This document shows positions 27,430 to 36,936 of a stretch of 64,000 bases of DNA, one piece after another (within the stretch, counting starts at the first letter, position 1; every line of letters begins with the position of its first letter). The DNA comes from Halomontanus rarus (GTDB lineage Archaea; Halobacteriota; Halobacteria; Halobacteriales; Natrialbaceae). The DNA lies in assembly GCF_017357405.1 (NCBI RefSeq), contig NZ_CP071597.1, positions 3,534,001 to 3,598,000 on the forward strand, read 5' to 3'. The notes under the pieces were generated by a model. That model saw only the letters and a program-made list of their open reading frames with translations. It did not search any database and was not told the DNA's origin. A program made the translations under genes and the position numbers.

Positions 27430-27858
27430 CTACCCACTCGAGAGCCACTCCCGAAGGATCGTCCGATGGCACCGCTTCTTTGCGGTGTTCTCGAAACAGA
27501 CCAGCACCAGCGACTCGCCGACCTCGAGCCGCTCCTCGAGGTCCGCGAGAGCCGCCCGTGCTTCCTCGGCCGTCTCGAGATGCTCTCGATACCGCGACTC
27601 GAACCCGACCTGTTCCCACGAGGCGTTGTGTGCTTCCTCCTCGCAGAATCCGCTGAGCTTCAGGTCCTCTTCGGCCCGTTTCGTCTCCTCGAGCAGGTCG
27701 TCCGGCGGCCCGAGCGCCGGGACGTTCTCGTCGACTGCGGCCTGAAACCAGGCGGTCGGCCGGCGGACGACGCCGACCATCGTCGCTTCGGGCGGGACGT
27801 CCGCGAGGTCGTGCTGGAGGGCCGCGACGTAGGTGTCCTCGAGCGTTCCACGTGCCAT
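27430..27858 (-). CDS. DUF488 family protein
   Basis: 142 residues. The C-terminal CFENTAKKRCHRTILREWL has the Cys-(x)n-CHR core typical of DUF488 proteins, which are thought to be enzymes but lack a confirmed activity. The gene lies between cdd and udp on the opposite strand. The ATG at 27858 is about 24 nt from a palindromic TATA box shared with udp. Confidence 0.8.
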   Translation of the reverse strand: MARGTLEDTYVAALQHDLADVPPEATMVGVVRRPTAWFQAAVDENVPALGPPDDLLEETKRAEEDLKLSGFCEEEAHNASWEQVGFESRYREHLETAEEARAALADLEERLEVGESLVLVCFENTAKKRCHRTILREWLSSG

Positions 27859-27878
27859 ACTGGCTCCTCGTCCTGCAG

Positions 27879-27886
27879 GTATATAC
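27879..27886. promoter_or_regulatory. Palindromic TATA box between divergent genes
   Basis: GTATATAC reads the same on both strands. It is about 24 nt from the start of the minus-strand DUF488 gene and about 33 nt from the start of udp, so it could serve both directions. Confidence 0.5.
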
Positions 27887-27915
27887 GATGACGGCCCGAA
27901 GTCCCGGCGACACCC

Positions 27916-28767
27916 ATGACCGGCGACAGCGACCGCGAACACGAAGACCCGAGCGAAGATCCGAACACCGACGTCCAGTACCACCTCGAGATCGGACCCG
28001 ACGACGTCGCGGAGAGCGTCTTGCTCCCCGGAAACCCCGAACGGATCGAGAAGGTCGTCGACTGTTGGGACGACCACGAGTTGCGAGCCCACCACCGCGA
28101 GTACCGGACCGCGACGGGGACCTACGAGGGGAGTCCGATCTCGGTGACGTCGACGGGGATCGGCGGTCCGTCGGCGGCGATCGCGGTCGAGGAACTCGCC
28201 CGTGTCGGCGTCGACACCTTCATCCGCGTTGGCTCGTGCGGTGCGATCCAGCCCAAGATGGACGTCGGCGACCTCGTGATCACCACCGGCGGCGTCCGAC
28301 AGGAGGGGACCAGCGACGAGTACGTCCGCGAGGACTACCCCGCGACGGCGGACTACGAGGTCGTCTGCGCGCTCGTCGCCGCCGCCGAACGACTGGGCTA
28401 CGACTACCACACCGGTGTGACGATGAGCGCCGACTCCTTCTACGCCGGGCAGGGTCGACCCGGTTTCGAGGGCTTCGAGGCCGCCGGCTCCACGGAGTTA
28501 GTCGAACAGCTCAAAGCGGCGAACGTGAAGAACATCGAGATGGAAGCCAGCGCCATCCTCACCCTCGCCTCGATCTACGGCCTGCGCGCCGGGGCTATCT
28601 GTACCGTCTACGCCAACCGCGAGACCGGCGAGTTCCGAACCGAAGGGGAGAATCGGGCGGTCGAAACGGCGTCGCTCGCCGTTCACCTGCTGGCGAAGAT
28701 GGACGAGGTCAAACGCGAGGCGGGGGCGGATCGGTGGCACGCCGGGCTCGCGCTCGAACTCGAGTAG
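27916..28767 (+). CDS. udp: Uridine phosphorylase (nucleoside phosphorylase family)
   Basis: 283 residues. LLPGNPERIEK, RVGSCGAIQP and the nucleoside-binding NIEMEASAILTLASIYGLRAG are diagnostic of the PNP/UDP family, with the Glu-Met-Glu type ribose site. The overall pattern fits uridine phosphorylase. It has a 20-residue acidic N-terminal extension. Together with cdd it converts cytidine to uracil and ribose-1-phosphate. Confidence 0.9.
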   Translation: MTGDSDREHEDPSEDPNTDVQYHLEIGPDDVAESVLLPGNPERIEKVVDCWDDHELRAHHREYRTATGTYEGSPISVTSTGIGGPSAAIAVEELARVGVDTFIRVGSCGAIQPKMDVGDLVITTGGVRQEGTSDEYVREDYPATADYEVVCALVAAAERLGYDYHTGVTMSADSFYAGQGRPGFEGFEAAGSTELVEQLKAANVKNIEMEASAILTLASIYGLRAGAICTVYANRETGEFRTEGENRAVETASLAVHLLAKMDEVKREAGADRWHAGLALELE

Positions 28768-28914
28768 GCGTCTCGTCTGCTCACGTTCACGGTCTCGATC
28801 CGCACCCGAAGAGCCGGACGAACACCACGCTGCTCACGGGTCGCTCCCGATGGCCCGGGTCGCTCTCCGTTCGCCTCCTCGGGGTCTGGTACGGTCGTAT
28901 CGCTGTCGTCGGTA

Positions 28915-29679
28915 CTACTCTCGAACCCGGACCACACCCTCTTCGAACACCTTTCGGTTCGGGACGATGTACTCCTCGGAATCGCTCTCGATTTTCGTCA
29001 CGAAGACGTCGACCTCCTGGACGATCCCCCGCTGCTCGCCGATACGCACCTCGTCGCCGATGCTGTAGGGCTGGTTGAGCAGGAGATAGATGCCGGCCGC
29101 ACTCGAGACCAGAAAGTCCTTGAACGCGTACGCGCCGACGAGGACGACGCCGGCAGCGTACACCGTCAACAGGATCATCAACGCGACAACGTGGACGCCG
29201 ACCTGGGCGAGCGCGATGATCAGCGCCACGAACAGCACCGAGTACTTGACGACCTTCGGAAGAACCGTCACCTCGGGGAGTTTCACACCCCGTAGATACT
29301 CGCTGACGACGAGTTCGGACTTGTCCGCGATGATGAACCCGACGATCATGACGAGGACGGCGATGAACACCTGCGGGACGAAGACGGTGACTCGCTCCCA
29401 GAAGGCCTCCGTATCGAGCAACTGCGCGATGTGGATCGCGGTGAGAACCGCGATTCCGTAGATGAACCACGAGCTCAGCCGGGCGACTATTTCGACCGTC
29501 GAGGTGTTCAGACTCTGGGCCGTTCGCTCGAACGGTGTCCCCTCGACGGCGTCGGCGACGCCCGCCGCGGTCAGCAGTTCCTTGTTGAGTTTCCCGACCA
29601 GATAGCCCACGACGATCCCGAGTGCGAGCACCGCGGCCGCGATGATCGCCGGCTCGTCGACCAGGGCCTGCCAGTCCAT
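28915..29679 (-). CDS. mscS: Small-conductance mechanosensitive channel (MscS family)
   Basis: 254 residues with four hydrophobic segments followed by the MscS beta-domain (YSIGDEVRIGEQRGIVQEVDVFVTKIES, then YIVPNRKVF). The gene starts one base after the stop region of the diadenylate cyclase gene, so the two are surely co-transcribed. Predicted role: release of osmolytes on hypo-osmotic shock. Linkage to c-di-AMP synthesis suggests regulation of turgor by this nucleotide. Confidence 0.92.
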   Translation of the reverse strand: MDWQALVDEPAIIAAAVLALGIVVGYLVGKLNKELLTAAGVADAVEGTPFERTAQSLNTSTVEIVARLSSWFIYGIAVLTAIHIAQLLDTEAFWERVTVFVPQVFIAVLVMIVGFIIADKSELVVSEYLRGVKLPEVTVLPKVVKYSVLFVALIIALAQVGVHVVALMILLTVYAAGVVLVGAYAFKDFLVSSAAGIYLLLNQPYSIGDEVRIGEQRGIVQEVDVFVTKIESDSEEYIVPNRKVFEEGVVRVRE

Positions 29680-29680
29680 G

Positions 29681-30508
29681 TCAGTACTCCTCCGGGTCGA
29701 CCTCCAGAATTATCTCACCGGCCTTGAACGCCCGCACCAGCCCGTCGCTCTCCGAAAGCACGATCGAGATGGCGTTCGTATCGCGGCTAATCGCGCCCCC
29801 CGCCATGTGCCTCGCGCCGAGCCCCTTCGGAATGTCCACCCCCTCGGCGGAGGGCTCGAGGTAGCGATACGCCGAGACGATCTTCCCGGAGTCGGAGATG
29901 ATGAACGCGCCGTCGAGTCGCGAGAACTCCTTCAACATGACGTTCACGATCGGATCGCCGACGTGGACGTGGGACTTCTCGAAGGGGTTGTACGACAGCG
30001 GACGGGACTTGTTCATCACCTTCCCCGCGTCGCCGACGATGAACAACGCGCCCACCGGTTTCCCCTTCTGTCCTTTCTTTCCGAGTTCGATCGCCAACTC
30101 GAGGACCGACTTGATTACTTCGGGGTCGGCACGGGATTTCGCAAAGAGATTGTAGATCCCCGTGTGCGAGTCGGCGTCGGCTCGCACGCGCGAGACGGTG
30201 TCGATGCCGTCGTCGAAGACGCTCGTCGCACACGCCAGCACGTCGCCGTCCTCGATCACACCCTGCTCGAGGCTGCCCTCGAGTCCGAAGCGGACTCGCT
30301 CGGCGACGTTCTCGAAGTCGATCGGGAGTTCGACGAACGTGTCCGCTCCAACGGTGTTTTCGGTGCTCACGACGACGACGTCGAACTCGGTATCGGAGTC
30401 GGTGTCGTCGAGGTCCGCAAACCGCTCGTAGTAGGACCCACTCGGTGAGAAGAGCATGACGGCGTCGACGCTCGAGAAGATGTCCCCGAATACGTCGTCT
30501 AAGACCAT
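29681..30508 (-). CDS. dacZ: Diadenylate cyclase DacZ
   Basis: 275 residues. The DisA_N (DAC) domain occupies the C-terminal half, with the two catalytic signatures LDGAFIISDSG (DGA) and GARHMAGGAIS (RHxxA). The N-terminal half is the archaeal DacZ-type domain. The enzyme makes c-di-AMP from two ATP; in Haloferax volcanii the orthologue is essential and its level is tightly controlled. Upstream of the mscS gene in a two-gene operon. Confidence 0.94.
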   Translation of the reverse strand: MVLDDVFGDIFSSVDAVMLFSPSGSYYERFADLDDTDSDTEFDVVVVSTENTVGADTFVELPIDFENVAERVRFGLEGSLEQGVIEDGDVLACATSVFDDGIDTVSRVRADADSHTGIYNLFAKSRADPEVIKSVLELAIELGKKGQKGKPVGALFIVGDAGKVMNKSRPLSYNPFEKSHVHVGDPIVNVMLKEFSRLDGAFIISDSGKIVSAYRYLEPSAEGVDIPKGLGARHMAGGAISRDTNAISIVLSESDGLVRAFKAGEIILEVDPEEY

Positions 30509-30975
30509 TGCTACTACAAGTTGGTCCCGTGTGAATAAGCGTTTTGGACCGTCTGACGAGCGTCTGTCTATTTCATCTCGATTCCGACCAATTAGATTAG
30601 GTTCACTCTCCAGTAGTTTCGGTAATTCCCAAATCGCATTTGCGTCAATGGACCATCCTGTGCCGCTTTATCGAACGAATATCGATTTGAGTTCGGACGA
30701 CCGCCTCGAGTCGGCCCGCTTCGTGCCGACTCGAGACCGTCACTGCTGGAGAAACGATCGGTCACGAACTCGAGGGTTGCGTGTCCGGATTCGAGGGCGA
30801 GAGGGGGCGTGCTCTCGACAGTGGGAACGACGTTCGCGAAATCGCAGTCTCCGCAACCGATTCCGTGAGCGACGACTGCGCGGGACCGCATTCGAACCGC
30901 GGTCGCAGCGAAACTGCTCTCCGGTTCGAACCGGACGGCGATTACCGTCGCTCGCGGAGTTGTTCGCGACGACAA
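30509..30975. other. Intergenic region of inverted repeats 3' of tRNA-Leu
   Basis: No protein gene is supported. From left to right: an AT-rich stretch (30530-30690), a perfect 11-bp hairpin (CTCGAGTCGGC at 30705-30715 with its complement at 30725-30735), a longer imperfect inverted repeat (30761-30870), the tRNA-3'-end mimic (30877-30940), and a short hairpin CGTCGC/GCGACG at 30946-30971 directly before the tRNA 3' end. Confidence 0.6.
30877..30940. repeat. tRNA-3'-end mimic element (tRNA-Leu type)
   Basis: The first 24 bases match the 3' end of the tRNA-Leu gene 99 bp to the right at 22 of 24 positions. They are followed by a core (30900-30919: CGGTCGCAGC then GAAACTGCTC) and by an inverted TTCGAACC arm. 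The same layout and 18 of 20 core bases recur next to tRNA-Val at 61370-61434. Confidence 0.75.
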
Positions 30976-31060
30976 TGCGCGGGACCGGATTCGAACCGGC
31001 GGACCCCTACGGGACAGCGTCCTAAGCGCTGCGCCGTTGGCCTAGCTTGGCTACCCGCGC
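30976..31060 (-). tRNA. tRNA-Leu (anticodon UAG)
   Basis: 85 nt. The acceptor arms GCGCGGG and CCCGCGC pair fully, with discriminator A. The anticodon stem CAGCG/CGCTG encloses CTTAGGA, giving anticodon UAG. The long variable arm marks a class II tRNA, and GGTTCGAATCC is the T arm. No intron and no encoded CCA. Confidence 0.95.
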
Positions 31061-31190
31061 TCGAGTTCACGTTTCCGCGAGTCGAGTAAGAAGGTGTCGA
31101 TCCGGTACATCGTCGATCGAACCGTCGACACTAGTTCGGAGGCGTCACGGAGATACCCCGCCCCGACCGAGAGACAGTCGAACACGCGGA

Positions 31191-31364
31191 CTATTCGTGC
31201 GTCACCGGCTCTTCGGGCGACCAGTCCGGCGGCACGATAAACGTCACATGCTCGGAATCGCGCAGCTGGTGGAGTTCCGCGGCTTGCTCCGCCAGCGCCC
31301 GATCTCGGTACGGCATCTCGAGGCCGCACCCGGTGCAGACGAGCTTACAGGTTGGTTCGTTCAT
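31191..31364 (-). CDS. Small Cys-pair protein
   Basis: 57 residues. One CTGC knuckle near the N-terminus, then an Ala/Glu helix and the end VTFIVPPDWSPEEPVTHE. It looks like a haloarchaeal micro-protein that may bind zinc as a dimer. No known function. Confidence 0.65.
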   Translation of the reverse strand: MNEPTCKLVCTGCGLEMPYRDRALAEQAAELHQLRDSEHVTFIVPPDWSPEEPVTHE

Positions 31365-31613
31365 AGAGACACGTTGCGGCCGCCCGCTGGCGGTCGCGGG
31401 AGACGTCGTCCTCGAGTTCGGACGCACCATCTATTAGTAATCATCTCCTATGGAATCGCCAGCAACGGGACAGTTTCACTACTCATTCGTAGCTGAACGT
31501 TGTCTCGAGTATCCGACTATTGTGGAGACTGTTGGAGTTCCGACACTGTCGTCCCCCGTGATCTCTGAAGGCTCGTGTTTATCATCGTCCAACAGGTACG
31601 GGGAACCAGAACC

Positions 31614-31922
31614 ATGTACAGTGCCCGTGAACGCGTCGAGCACGAGGCGTGGCTGGCCGAACTCGAGACGATCGGTACCGAACTCGATCTCTCCCCGGAG
31701 GCGGTTTCGTGTGCGAGCGAACTCTTCCTCGGAGACGTCCCCGAATCCGATCGATCGAAGCGGGCGGTCCTCGCGGCCAGTTGCTACGCGGGGGCGTTGA
31801 TCGCCGGTGACGGTCGGTCTCAGGGTACCGTCGCCGATGCGGCCGACGTCTCTCGGCTCTCGATCCAACAACGGTGGAAAGACCTGCTCGAGGATGCGGG
31901 GCTCGAGCCGCCGCGGTGGTAA
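31614..31922 (+). CDS. Single-cyclin-fold TFB-like protein
   Basis: 102 residues. KRAVLAASCYAGALI and TVADAADVSRLSIQQRWKDLLEDAGL resemble the second cyclin repeat of TFB (compare the tfb gene in this window: VGLAAAAVYAAAL and ISEVTIRNRYKELLEAS). There is no zinc ribbon and only one repeat, so it is not a full factor. It may be a regulator that docks to DNA or TBP, or a remnant made stable by selection. Confidence 0.75.
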   Translation: MYSARERVEHEAWLAELETIGTELDLSPEAVSCASELFLGDVPESDRSKRAVLAASCYAGALIAGDGRSQGTVADAADVSRLSIQQRWKDLLEDAGLEPPRW

Positions 31923-32072
31923 TAGAACGTAAGCGATCGAGGATCAGGTGCCGATCGAGGCGAGGTCGGGATCGGGTTCGGGTTCTATAGTAGCCACCGA
32001 ACGTCACTGCCCACATGATCGCACGAGTGCTGTACGATCGGTGTGTAAACCGTTTTAATCGTTACTGTACGC

Positions 32073-32567
32073 TCACTCCGGACGGCCGGAGTCGCGCCCG
32101 TCGCGGTCGGACGTCAGGTTGCCGTGTTCGTCGATCTCCCCGTTGACGATACGCGTACTCGAGATGAGTTCGCCGTCTTCGGCACGTTCGTGGGGAACGA
32201 CGAGCATCTCGAGGGGATCGATACCCTGCTCTCGTCGAAGGTCGTTGATCTGCTTGCCGACCTCGACGGTCTCCGGCGAGACGATCAGGCAGTCGAACTG
32301 CGGTTCGACTGCGATTCCCGTCGGTTCCTCGAGGGTTCGAACCTCGTACTCGCGGTCGTACTCGTCGGCGTATTCGGCGAGTTCGTCCTCGAGATCGCGC
32401 TTTCGTTCGTCGTAGGACCGGACGTAGCGATCCACGTGGCGCGTTTTCGGCGCGAGTTCGTCGCTCGTCAGTCCGACCGTCACGTCCCCGAGTTCGAACG
32501 CCCGTTCGAATAGTTTCCTGTGACCGTCGTGAACGGGGTCGAACGTCCCACCAAGCGCGACGTTCAT
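32073..32567 (-). CDS. coaD: Phosphopantetheine adenylyltransferase (archaeal)
   Basis: 164 residues. ALGGTFDPVHDGHRKLF contains the nucleotidyltransferase HxGH motif and ISSTRI is the second signature. It transfers AMP to 4'-phosphopantetheine in coenzyme A synthesis. The ATG at 32567 begins the core directly. Confidence 0.93.
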   Translation of the reverse strand: MNVALGGTFDPVHDGHRKLFERAFELGDVTVGLTSDELAPKTRHVDRYVRSYDERKRDLEDELAEYADEYDREYEVRTLEEPTGIAVEPQFDCLIVSPETVEVGKQINDLRREQGIDPLEMLVVPHERAEDGELISSTRIVNGEIDEHGNLTSDRDGRDSGRPE

Positions 32568-32809
32568 ACGCCAGTACACTGGCGCAGTGCGTATAAAAGG
32601 GTCGACTCGCCGACTCGGTTCGGTGATCGAATCGGCCGTCGAGGCCCGGCACTGATTCTGGTCCGTATCTGAGACGTGTTGTGGCCCCGAAATATGTATT
32701 CACACTCGAGTAAATCAGCCGACGAGAGCCGTCTGTCAGCTCTACATTCGACGATCGACGAACCCCCCTTTCACATCCTTTTTTGTAGTTCCCCATATTG
32801 GCTGCAGGT

Positions 32810-35065
32810 ATGGGACTCGACGAGGACGCACTGGAATATCATCGGATCGATCCGCCCGGGAAACTCGAGATTTCGACGACGAAGCCGACGAACACGCAGC
32901 GGGACCTCTCGCTGGCGTACTCGCCGGGGGTCGCCGCGCCGTGTATGGAGATTCACGAGGACGAAACCGACGCGTACACCTACACCGCGAAGGGGAACCT
33001 CGTCGGCGTCGTCTCTAACGGCTCCGCGGTTCTCGGACTGGGTGACATCGGCGCGCAGGCCGGGAAACCCGTCATGGAGGGGAAGGGCGTGTTGTTCAAA
33101 CGCTTCGCCGACATCGACGTGTTCGACGTCGAACTCGACGAGGCCGACCCGGAGGAGATCATCACGGCGGTGAAGATGATGGAACCCACCTTCGGCGGCA
33201 TCAATTTAGAGGACATCAAGGCGCCGGAGTGTTTCACCATCGAGGAGCGACTCCGCGAGGAGATGGACATCCCCGTCTTCCACGACGACCAGCACGGCAC
33301 CGCGATCATCAGCGGGGCGGCGTTGCTCAACGCCGTCGACATCGCCGGCAAGGACCTCGCGGACATCGAGATCGTCTTCTCGGGAGCTGGCGCGAGCGCG
33401 CTCGCGTCGGCGCGGTTCTACGTCTCGCTGGGCGCGCGCAAGGAGAACATCACGATGTGTGACTCCTCGGGGATCATCACCGAGGCGCGCGCCGAGGCGG
33501 GTGACGTCAACGAGTACAAGCGGGAGTTCGCCCGCGACGTCCCCGAGGGCGACCTCGCGGACGCCATGGCGGGCGCGGACGTCTTCGTCGGCCTCTCGAT
33601 CGGCGGGATCGTCAGCCAGGAGATGGTCCGCTCGATGGCCGACGATCCGATCGTCTTCGCGATGGCCAACCCCGACCCCGAAATCACCTACGAGGACGCC
33701 AAGGAAGCACGCGAGGACACGGTCATCATGGCCACCGGTCGCTCCGACTACCCGAATCAGGTCAACAACGTGCTCGGGTTCCCCTTCATCTTCCGTGGCG
33801 CACTCGACGTCCGCGCCAGCGAGATCAACGAGGCGATGAAAGTCGCCGCCGCCCGGGCGCTCGCCGACCTCGCCCGACAGGACGTCCCCGACGCGGTCGT
33901 CAAAGCCTACGGCGACGACCCCATCCAGTTCGGACCGGGTTACATCATCCCGAAACCGGTCGATCCGCGCGTCCTGTTCCAGGTCGCCCCCGCGGTCGCG
34001 CGGGCGGCGGTCGAGAGCGGCGCCGCTCGCGTCGACATCGACATCGAGGACTACGAAGAGGAACTCGAGGCCCGCCTCGGGAAGTCCCGCGAGATGATGC
34101 GGGTCGTCCTCAACAAAGCCAAGAGCGAGCCAAAGCGCGTCGCGCTCGCGGAGGGTGACGACGAGAAGATGATCCGGGCGGCCTACCAGCTTCAAGAACA
34201 GGGGATCGCCGACCCCGTCCTCATCGGCGAGGAGAACGAGATCAAACGGACCGCGGCGAACCTCGGCCTCGAGTTCCAGCCGGAGGTGGCCGATCCCACG
34301 GCAGGCGCCTACGAGGAGTACGCCGAGCGGCTGTACGAACTGCGCCAGCGCAAGGGGATCACCCGGTCTGAGGCCGGCGAACTCGTCGCTCGCGACACCA
34401 ACTACTTCGGTAGCGTGATGGTCGAGCGAGGCGACGCCGACGCGCTCCTGACTGGACTCACACACCACTATCCCTCCGCGCTCCGACCGCCGCTACAGGT
34501 GATCGGCACCGCGCCGGATGTCGACTACGCGGCCGGCGTCTACATGCTGACGTTCAAGAACCAGGTCATCTTCGTCGCCGACGCGACCGTCAACCAGCAA
34601 CCCGACGAGGACGTCCTCACCGAAGTGACCAAACAGACGGGCAAACTCGCCCGCCGGTTCAACGTCGAACCCCGCGCGGCCCTGCTGTCGTACTCGAACT
34701 TCGGCAGCGTCAACAACGAGGCGACCCGCAAACCGCGGGCGGCCGCGAAGGCGTTGCAGGCCGACCCCGAGGTCGACTTCCCCGTCGACGGCGAGATGCA
34801 GGCCGACACCGCCGTCGTCGAGGAAATCCTCAACGGGACCTACGAGTTCTCCGAACTCGAGGAACCCGCGAACGTGCTCGTCTTCCCGAACCTCGAGTCG
34901 GGTAACATCGGCTACAAGTTGCTCCAGCGACTGGGCGGTGCGGAGGCCATCGGCCCGATGCTCGTCGGGATGGACAAGCCGGTCCACGTGCTCCAGCGCG
35001 GTGACGAGGTCAAGGACATCGTGAATCTGGCGGGCGTGGCAGTCGTCGACGCCCAGCAGGAATAG
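32810..35065 (+). CDS. maeB: NADP-dependent malic enzyme with phosphotransacetylase-like domain
   Basis: 751 residues. Residues 1-420 are the malic enzyme ([12 protein letters not shown], the metal/NAD region [17 protein letters not shown]). Residues about 430-751 are a phosphotransacetylase-like domain ([16 protein letters not shown] and [23 protein letters not shown]). This is the MaeB architecture; the C-terminal domain usually senses acetyl-CoA rather than catalysing. It decarboxylates malate to pyruvate with NADPH formation, which could also feed PHA synthesis. Confidence 0.95.
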   Translation: MGLDEDALEYHRIDPPGKLEISTTKPTNTQRDLSLAYSPGVAAPCMEIHEDETDAYTYTAKGNLVGVVSNGSAVLGLGDIGAQAGKPVMEGKGVLFKRFADIDVFDVELDEADPEEIITAVKMMEPTFGGINLEDIKAPECFTIEERLREEMDIPVFHDDQHGTAIISGAALLNAVDIAGKDLADIEIVFSGAGASALASARFYVSLGARKENITMCDSSGIITEARAEAGDVNEYKREFARDVPEGDLADAMAGADVFVGLSIGGIVSQEMVRSMADDPIVFAMANPDPEITYEDAKEAREDTVIMATGRSDYPNQVNNVLGFPFIFRGALDVRASEINEAMKVAAARALADLARQDVPDAVVKAYGDDPIQFGPGYIIPKPVDPRVLFQVAPAVARAAVESGAARVDIDIEDYEEELEARLGKSREMMRVVLNKAKSEPKRVALAEGDDEKMIRAAYQLQEQGIADPVLIGEENEIKRTAANLGLEFQPEVADPTAGAYEEYAERLYELRQRKGITRSEAGELVARDTNYFGSVMVERGDADALLTGLTHHYPSALRPPLQVIGTAPDVDYAAGVYMLTFKNQVIFVADATVNQQPDEDVLTEVTKQTGKLARRFNVEPRAALLSYSNFGSVNNEATRKPRAAAKALQADPEVDFPVDGEMQADTAVVEEILNGTYEFSELEEPANVLVFPNLESGNIGYKLLQRLGGAEAIGPMLVGMDKPVHVLQRGDEVKDIVNLAGVAVVDAQQE

Positions 35066-35241
35066 GGTCGCGTCGCGAACGTCGCGGCTCAGAACGAAAC
35101 GAGCGTTTTTGGACGAGATTCACACGAGTAGTCTCGATACTCCTGGTCCTTACAGTAGCTCGCAGCACGATTTCTTCGTTCAGTTTCGAGTGTGAAAGGG
35201 ACGGTCGATACAGGTCGGTCACTCAGCAGACAGATTGCCAA

Positions 35242-35622
35242 TTAATCGTCTTGCTCAACCCGCCCCTCTACCTCGCCATCCGGCCGGAGGAACACCAAAG
35301 CATACGAACTACGATCCCCATCCGGGGTTGGAATATCGTGCATATCGTCCCAGACAAGTTCTCCATCGACGTAACACCGAACAGTTAGTATGCCTCGGGT
35401 CTCGAACCGTTTGACTCGCCAACTGTTGCCCGATTCGACCGTTTTCGGCCCGTACGTGCTTTCCTCCCCGTCGAATTCGAGTTCAACTGAGACGTCGTGG
35501 CTCGTCTCCCGGTCGTTCCAAATACGGACGTGATGATTTGTGGAACTCGTCAACTCAGAACATCCTGCGCCCAGAGTTGCTGCCCAAACTCCTGTTCCAG
35601 CGAGTACGGCACGCCGGTTCAT
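35242..35622 (-). CDS. Small Tat-exported lipoprotein
   Basis: 126 residues. RRAVLAGTGVWAATLGAGC is a twin-arginine signal with a lipobox, so the mature protein is attached through the Cys near residue 21. The rest is a small beta-sandwich-like domain rich in Asp/Glu. The gene is less GC-rich than its neighbours and lies in a patch that may have been acquired by transfer. Confidence 0.8.
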   Translation of the reverse strand: MNRRAVLAGTGVWAATLGAGCSELTSSTNHHVRIWNDRETSHDVSVELEFDGEESTYGPKTVESGNSWRVKRFETRGILTVRCYVDGELVWDDMHDIPTPDGDRSSYALVFLRPDGEVEGRVEQDD

Positions 35623-35836
35623 GACAAACTGTTGTGATAGTGTCGCTATAAGTTTTCTCTACAGTTAACTACTATCTGTGCTGTGTCGTTCGCTCAGTTC
35701 ACATACGCACTCACTGACTCGAGTGGCTCAGTTTCAGACCTAGTCTGAATAAAGAAACCGAGTTACCAACTACTGATACGAGATATCGTCGGCAACGGAC
35801 GCGGGCGGGCTCGGGACGAAACGAAAACAATTCTCG

Positions 35837-36481
35837 TTAGTCCGACGCGTGGCTTCCGCCGTGACTTCCGTTGCGGTTGGCTCGAGACGGCGGCGGGAAC
35901 TGCGTCGCGGAGGGCTGCGGTGGCTCCGGCAGCACGCACCGATCCAGTTCGCGGTTGACGTGTTCGTACTGGTCGGGGGCGTTCGCGAGGGGGTGGGCGG
36001 GGTTGTCGTCGCTATCGATCCGTGCCGCGCGAACCTCGCCGAAGCCGGTGAGTCGGGCCTGAATTCCTCGCCAGTGGTTCGAACTGGCCGACGGAACCGT
36101 GTACGGACGCGGCGGCTTCCGGTCGGGGTGGCTCGTCGCGAGGATGGCGTTGTTGACGTTGCTGGCGAGGTCGTCGTGGTCGATGAGAACGCCGACTCGA
36201 GCGTCGGGCGGGGCGCGGGCCGCCAGCACGTCGAGGCCGAGGTGGAGTGCTCGATACTCGGCGACGTTGTTGTCCGGCGGCGTGTCGGCGGTCGCGATGC
36301 GAGCGACGCGCGTCCCGTCGCGTGTTTCGATAACGGCGCCCAGTCCACCACCGGCCTCCCGGAACGATCCATCTGTGGCGACGTAGAAGTCTCGATGGTG
36401 GGTCCGGGGAGGGTGGGCGATGTGGGGTGTGGGCGACTCGTCGAACAGGTCCCGAAGTGCGGACCGGCCGTGAGCGGCCAT
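35837..36481 (-). CDS. rnhA: Ribonuclease HI-like protein
   Basis: 214 residues. An N-terminal part of about 40 residues precedes the RNase H fold: FYVATDGSFREAGGGLG (first Asp), NVAEYRALHLGLDVL (Glu), IDHDDLA (Asp) and NPAHPLAN near the end. It would cut RNA in RNA-DNA hybrids. The C-terminus is a Pro/Asn/Ser/His-rich tail. Confidence 0.87.
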   Translation of the reverse strand: MAAHGRSALRDLFDESPTPHIAHPPRTHHRDFYVATDGSFREAGGGLGAVIETRDGTRVARIATADTPPDNNVAEYRALHLGLDVLAARAPPDARVGVLIDHDDLASNVNNAILATSHPDRKPPRPYTVPSASSNHWRGIQARLTGFGEVRAARIDSDDNPAHPLANAPDQYEHVNRELDRCVLPEPPQPSATQFPPPSRANRNGSHGGSHASD

Positions 36482-36936
36482 GGTCGACACAAAGTCGTGG
36501 GTCACCTTAACGTTAGCGTCTGTTATCACATACCATAGATCGCCCCCGAAAGTGTTAGCGAGAAACAAATACATCGAAAAACCACTCCCGTGGATCGATC
36601 AAGAACACATCGGCCAAGAGATAAATATGAGATTATACGATCAGCGGTCAACTAGCGGGGACTGTCACAGAGCGACGTACTCAGTTCCTCGTTCGTTTCT
36701 AACGGTACAGGTGAGTGACGGTGCCTGTCGTTCTTCGGTGCGTGAACGTCGACGAGTTTGCTCTCTCGATCGACGAGGACGTTTCCGTAAGGGAACGTCG
36801 GGTCGTGAACGTGATTTCGACGGTCGAACCCGTCCACCCTGCTGTGACCGAACGAGTTCCTGACGCTTCGGGTGTGTGCTGACTACCTGCTGCGAGTTGA
36901 GCATCCAACGACTATCATATTTAGGCGAGAGAATCC

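Noticed and set aside
30877..30976. Interpretation of the tRNA-Leu copy as a simple attachment-site duplication
   Set aside because: Only about 100 bp lie between the copies, no integrase is near, and the shared core plus inverted arm at another tRNA needs a different explanation.
30781..31089. Plus-strand open frame overlapping tRNA-Leu and its flank
   Set aside because: It is produced by the tRNA gene and its mimic (peptides such as GTGFEPADP) and is not a protein gene.
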